A stretch of DNA of 6,532 bases, taken from positions 1 to 6,532 of the forward strand of contig JACCXR010000040.1 of the NCBI GenBank assembly GCA_013696915.1. Reading direction: 5' to 3'. The position numbers and the translations under genes are program-made. Shown one piece after another: positions 3,946 through 6,532 of this stretch. The stretch is from Euzebyaceae bacterium (lineage in GTDB: Bacteria > Actinomycetota > Nitriliruptoria > Euzebyales > Egibacteraceae). Under the pieces are notes generated by a model. That model saw only the letters and a list, made by a program, of their open reading frames with translations. It did not search any database and was not told the DNA's origin. Numbering within the stretch: the first letter of the stretch is position 1; the number at the start of each line of letters is the position of its first letter.

Positions 3946-6532
3946 ACGGGTCGGTTCCGGTCGGGGCGGGCAAGGGTACGACCCCGGGCCCGGTGGGGCG
4001 GGGGAAGCGCGGCCCCGTCGGTGGGGGCGCGGGAGAGGGCTGCGTGGTCGGCGGCGGCGTGGAGGGGGGCTCCGACGGCGCCGCCGACGTGGGGGGCTGC
4101 GTCGGTGGCGGCTCGGACGGTGAAGGCGGCGTGGACGGGGTGGTCGGCGGCTCCGTCTCGGGGGTCGACGGCGGGGGAGAGGCGGGCGGGTCGTCGGCGG
4201 TGCGCTCGCGTCCCACCTCGATGACCACCTCGCCGACACCCGGGCTGTCCGGTTCGGCGCCGGGTGCCACGTCGAGCGCGGTCCCCGGCGGCGGCCGCTG
4301 CCCGACGACGAGGCCGACCTGCTTCGGCTCGTCGACGGGCACGGTCACGACCGTGGCGGTGAGATTCGCCGCGGCGAGCGCCGCCCGTGCCTCCGCCTCG
4401 GTCAGTCCCACGAGGTTCGGGACGACCGGCCGCTCGCCGGTCCCGTCGGACACGGTCAGCGCGACCAGAGAACCGGTCTCCGTGGTGGTGCCGCCGGCGG
4501 GGCTCTGCCCGATCACGGTGCCGGCCGGCCGGTAGTCGCCCACGACCGTCGCCTCGGCGCCGAAGCCGGCCTCGGCGAGGACGGCCTCGGCCTCTTCGAC
4601 CGGTTGGCCGACGACGTCGGGCACGGTGCCCGTCGGCAGGGGCGGCGGGGCGGGGAAGGGTTCGACCGGCAGGTCCAGCGCGGCGATGGCGGCGGTCATG
4701 AACCGCTGCCAGATCATCGTCGGGAGGCACCCGCCGGTCACGTTGCCGCCGGAGCAGCGCGGGTCCCGCATGGGGGTCTGGACCTCGTACCCCACCCACG
4801 TCGCCGCCGACAGCTGGGGGATGAAGCCGGCGAACCACGCGTCGTTGTAGTCCTGCGTCGTCCCGGTCTTGCCGGCGGCCGGGCGGCCGATGTCGCCGTT
4901 GCGGCTGGCGGTGCCGTTGTCGATCGGCCCGCGCAGCAGGGCGGTGGCCCTGTGGGCGATGCCGGGCTCGACGGCCTGCTCGCAGGATCCGCCGCCGGAG
5001 GAGATCACAGCACCGTCGCGGTCAAGGACCTCGGCGATCGCGTACGGCCGGCAGTGGATGCCGTCGTTCGCGAGCGTGCCGAACGCCGAGGCCATGTCGA
5101 GCGGGTAGACCTCCTCGCCGCCGAGGACGGCCGAGCAGTTCGGCTGCAGCTCGGCGGACGTGATGCCCATGCGCCGCGCGACCTCGACGAGCTTCTCGGG
5201 GCCGGTGAACTCGTCGACGAGGTGCGCGAAGTAGACGTTGCTGGACTTGGCGGTCGCCTGCGCCATGTTGAGCGACCCGCCGCCGCCGTCGGAGTAGTTG
5301 CCCGGCCGCCAGGGTGTGTCGAGCCCGGCGCAGAAACCGGAGGGCACGTACGGCGACGGCGTGTCGACCGTGTAGGCGGGCGAGACCCCGTCCTCCAGGG
5401 CGGCGACCAGCTCGAACGCCTTGAACGCCGAGCCCGGCTGGCGGCCGAAGCTCGACCCCACACCCGGCACCGCGGGCAGGACCTCCGTGCGTCCCGGCCC
5501 CTGGCCGAACTCCTTGGGGCCGAACCCGACGGCCAGGATGGCGCCGCTGCGCGGGTCGACGGCGACGAGCGCCGCCTGCGGCCCCTCGACGTCGGGCAGC
5601 ACGTCGCGGACGGCCGACTCCGCGATCTCCTGGACGGCCGGCTGGAGCGTCGTGCGGATCTCCAGGCCGCCGCGGAGGATCAGGCGGTCGCGGCTCGCGA
5701 CGTCGGGTCCCAGCGCCGGGTCGGCCAGGAGCAGCCGGCGGACGTAGGAGACGAAGAAGGGCTCCGAGTCCTCCGGCAGGGGGGACAGGTCGAGCTCCAG
5801 CCGGGTCGCCTTGAGCTCCCGTGCCTGCTCCTCGGTGAGGAACTCCTCGCGCGCCATCTGGCCGAGCACGATGTTGCGCCGCAGGATCGCATCGATCGGG
5901 TCCTCGACGGGGTTGTTGCCCTCCGGCGAGCGGATGATCCCGGCGAGCAGCGCGGCCTCGGGGATCGTGAGGTCGCCGACATCCTTGCCGAAGTAGAACT
6001 CGGCGGCGGTGGCGATGCCGTAGACGCCGTTGCCGAGGTAGACGTCGTTGAGGTACAGCTCAAGGATCTGCTCCTTGTCGAGCCGCTCCTCGAGCTCGAT
6101 CGCGTAGACCGCCTCCTGCAGCTTGCGCTCGACGGTCTGTGCGTCCCGGCCGGTGAGGTTCTTGACGAGCTGCTGGGTGATCGTGGAGGCGCCGCTGGTG
6201 ATCTCACCCGCGGTGACGTTGCCGACAGCCGCACGGGCGACCGCCTCCCAGTTGACCCCGCGATGGTCCCAGAACCTGGCGTCCTCGGTGGCGACGACGG
6301 CGTCCTGGACGTGCTCGGGGATCTCGTCGAGCGGGACGGTGGTGCGATTGAACGCCCGCAGGACGGCGAGCACGCTCCCGTCGGCGGCCAGGACCACGCT
6401 GCGCTCGTCGGGTTCGCGCACGATGTCGCCGAGCGGCGGGAAGTCGAGCAGGTTCCGGTCGACGGTCGTGACGGCGTCGGACAAGACGCTGGCGGCGGGC
6501 GCCAGTCCGGCGCCGAAAAGCAGCCCGGCGCC
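3944..6532 (-). CDS. ponA2: PonA2-type class A penicillin-binding protein with two PASTA domains (N-terminus beyond the window)
   Basis: This bifunctional peptidoglycan synthase polymerises lipid II and cross-links the glycan strands outside the membrane. The frame is open to the right edge, so the true start lies outside; 862 residues are visible, numbered here from 6532. Residues 1-16 (GAGLLFGAGLAPAASV) look like the end of the N-terminal membrane helix. The GT51 glycosyltransferase shows EDARFWDHRG (E83 catalytic), GASTITQQLVKN (114-125), RKLQE (136-140) and YLNDVYLGNGVYG (160-172). The transpeptidase shows SAFK (S368 nucleophile), SSN (430-432) and KTG (555-557), so both activities appear intact. 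Two PASTA domains (about 634-695 and 701-774) follow, then a Pro/Ser/Thr-rich tail to residue 862. Six Cys occur in the transpeptidase part. The metallophosphoesterase begins 7 bases downstream, as after ponA2 in mycobacteria. The ponA2 name rests on architecture and this gene order; PonA1-type enzymes are the alternative. Confidence 0.95.
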   Translation of the reverse strand, partial: GAGLLFGAGLAPAASVLSDAVTTVDRNLLDFPPLGDIVREPDERSVVLAADGSVLAVLRAFNRTTVPLDEIPEHVQDAVVATEDARFWDHRGVNWEAVARAAVGNVTAGEITSGASTITQQLVKNLTGRDAQTVERKLQEAVYAIELEERLDKEQILELYLNDVYLGNGVYGIATAAEFYFGKDVGDLTIPEAALLAGIIRSPEGNNPVEDPIDAILRRNIVLGQMAREEFLTEEQARELKATRLELDLSPLPEDSEPFFVSYVRRLLLADPALGPDVASRDRLILRGGLEIRTTLQPAVQEIAESAVRDVLPDVEGPQAALVAVDPRSGAILAVGFGPKEFGQGPGRTEVLPAVPGVGSSFGRQPGSAFKAFELVAALEDGVSPAYTVDTPSPYVPSGFCAGLDTPWRPGNYSDGGGGSLNMAQATAKSSNVYFAHLVDEFTGPEKLVEVARRMGITSAELQPNCSAVLGGEEVYPLDMASAFGTLANDGIHCRPYAIAEVLDRDGAVISSGGGSCEQAVEPGIAHRATALLRGPIDNGTASRNGDIGRPAAGKTGTTQDYNDAWFAGFIPQLSAATWVGYEVQTPMRDPRCSGGNVTGGCLPTMIWQRFMTAAIAALDLPVEPFPAPPPLPTGTVPDVVGQPVEEAEAVLAEAGFGAEATVVGDYRPAGTVIGQSPAGGTTTETGSLVALTVSDGTGERPVVPNLVGLTEAEARAALAAANLTATVVTVPVDEPKQVGLVVGQRPPPGTALDVAPGAEPDSPGVGEVVIEVGRERTADDPPASPPPSTPETEPPTTPSTPPSPSEPPPTQPPTSAAPSEPPSTPPPTTQPSPAPPPTGPRFPRPTGPGVVPLPAPTGTDP
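3947..4204 (-). repeat. Low-complexity Pro/Ser/Thr-rich C-terminal tail of the penicillin-binding protein
   Basis: The last 86 residues of the PonA2-like protein are almost only Pro, Ser, Thr, Glu and Gly. Within it PSEPPPTQPPT recurs as PSEPPSTPPPT after 14 residues, an imperfect direct repeat. Such tails are common in actinobacterial class A penicillin-binding proteins and are probably unstructured wall-spanning segments. The repetitive DNA makes length change by slippage likely. Confidence 0.75.
4211..4633 (-). other. Tandem PASTA domains within the penicillin-binding protein gene
   Basis: Two PASTA units lie end to end: TVPDVVGQPVEEAEAVL... to ALTVSDG (4448-4633) and PVVPNLVGLTEAEARAAL... 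to VVIEVG (4211-4432). Each has the family opening (VPxxVG followed by EAxxxL) and the GQxPxxGT core (GQSPAGGT and GQRPPPGT). PASTA units bind muropeptides or steer enzymes to sites of wall synthesis. The second unit carries a Pro/Gly/Asp insertion of roughly nine residues between GT and the last strand. As I recall, mycobacterial PonA2 has one PASTA unit, so two is a lineage difference. Confidence 0.85.

Noticed and set aside
2875..4224. Long plus-strand frame of 449 codons
   Set aside because: It runs through the tRNA and antisense to the metallophosphoesterase and the PonA2 tail; Arg-rich with no domain.
3937..4239. N-terminal extension of the metallophosphoesterase frame back to 4239
   Set aside because: It overlaps the PonA2 tail in another frame and is a Pro/Arg run caused by the repetitive DNA there; the ribosome binding site places the start at 3936.
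6482..6484. TTG 6484 as the start of the penicillin-binding protein
   Set aside because: The frame stays open to the window edge and upstream codons encode the end of a hydrophobic segment, as expected for the N-terminal anchor; the start lies outside the window.

Overview
The window is very GC-rich DNA from what looks like a high-GC actinobacterium. The evidence is a PonA2-type bifunctional penicillin-binding protein with PASTA domains followed by a membrane-anchored metallophosphoesterase (the same order as Rv3682-Rv3683 in Mycobacterium tuberculosis, from memory), an Eis-type acetyltransferase, and a secreted nuclease ending in an Excalibur calcium-binding motif. A deep-branching actinobacterial class is possible, but the sequence alone does not settle the taxon.

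Layout. From 130 to 959 on the plus strand lies a secreted thermonuclease-like gene whose reading frame is broken by one missing base near 537. A stretch of about 390 bases without a convincing gene follows (960-1348), between convergent genes. Everything from 1349 to the right edge is on the minus strand. In transcription order (right to left) it holds the large penicillin-binding protein (cut off by the window edge at 6532), the metallophosphoesterase, a tRNA-Pro(CGG), a small MazG-like nucleotide pyrophosphohydrolase, and an Eis-like N-acetyltransferase.

The genes fall into two coupled pairs. The penicillin-binding protein and the metallophosphoesterase are separated by 7 bases, and the ribosome binding site of the second overlaps the stop codon of the first. 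This is a probable cell-envelope operon: peptidoglycan synthesis plus a membrane-associated phosphoesterase. The MazG-like and Eis-like genes share a 4-base GTGA stop/start overlap. The tRNA sits between the pairs and is flanked on each side by a perfect 8-bp inverted repeat. It probably has its own promoter, overlapping the end of the metallophosphoesterase gene.

I see no mobile element, CRISPR array, phage gene or clearly new multi-gene system. The points most worth a second look are the single-base frameshift in the nuclease, the GAHD replacement of the usual GNH(D/E) metal motif in the phosphoesterase, the cysteine-rich tail on the MazG-like protein with its coupling to the Eis-like gene, and the hairpins that flank the tRNA.
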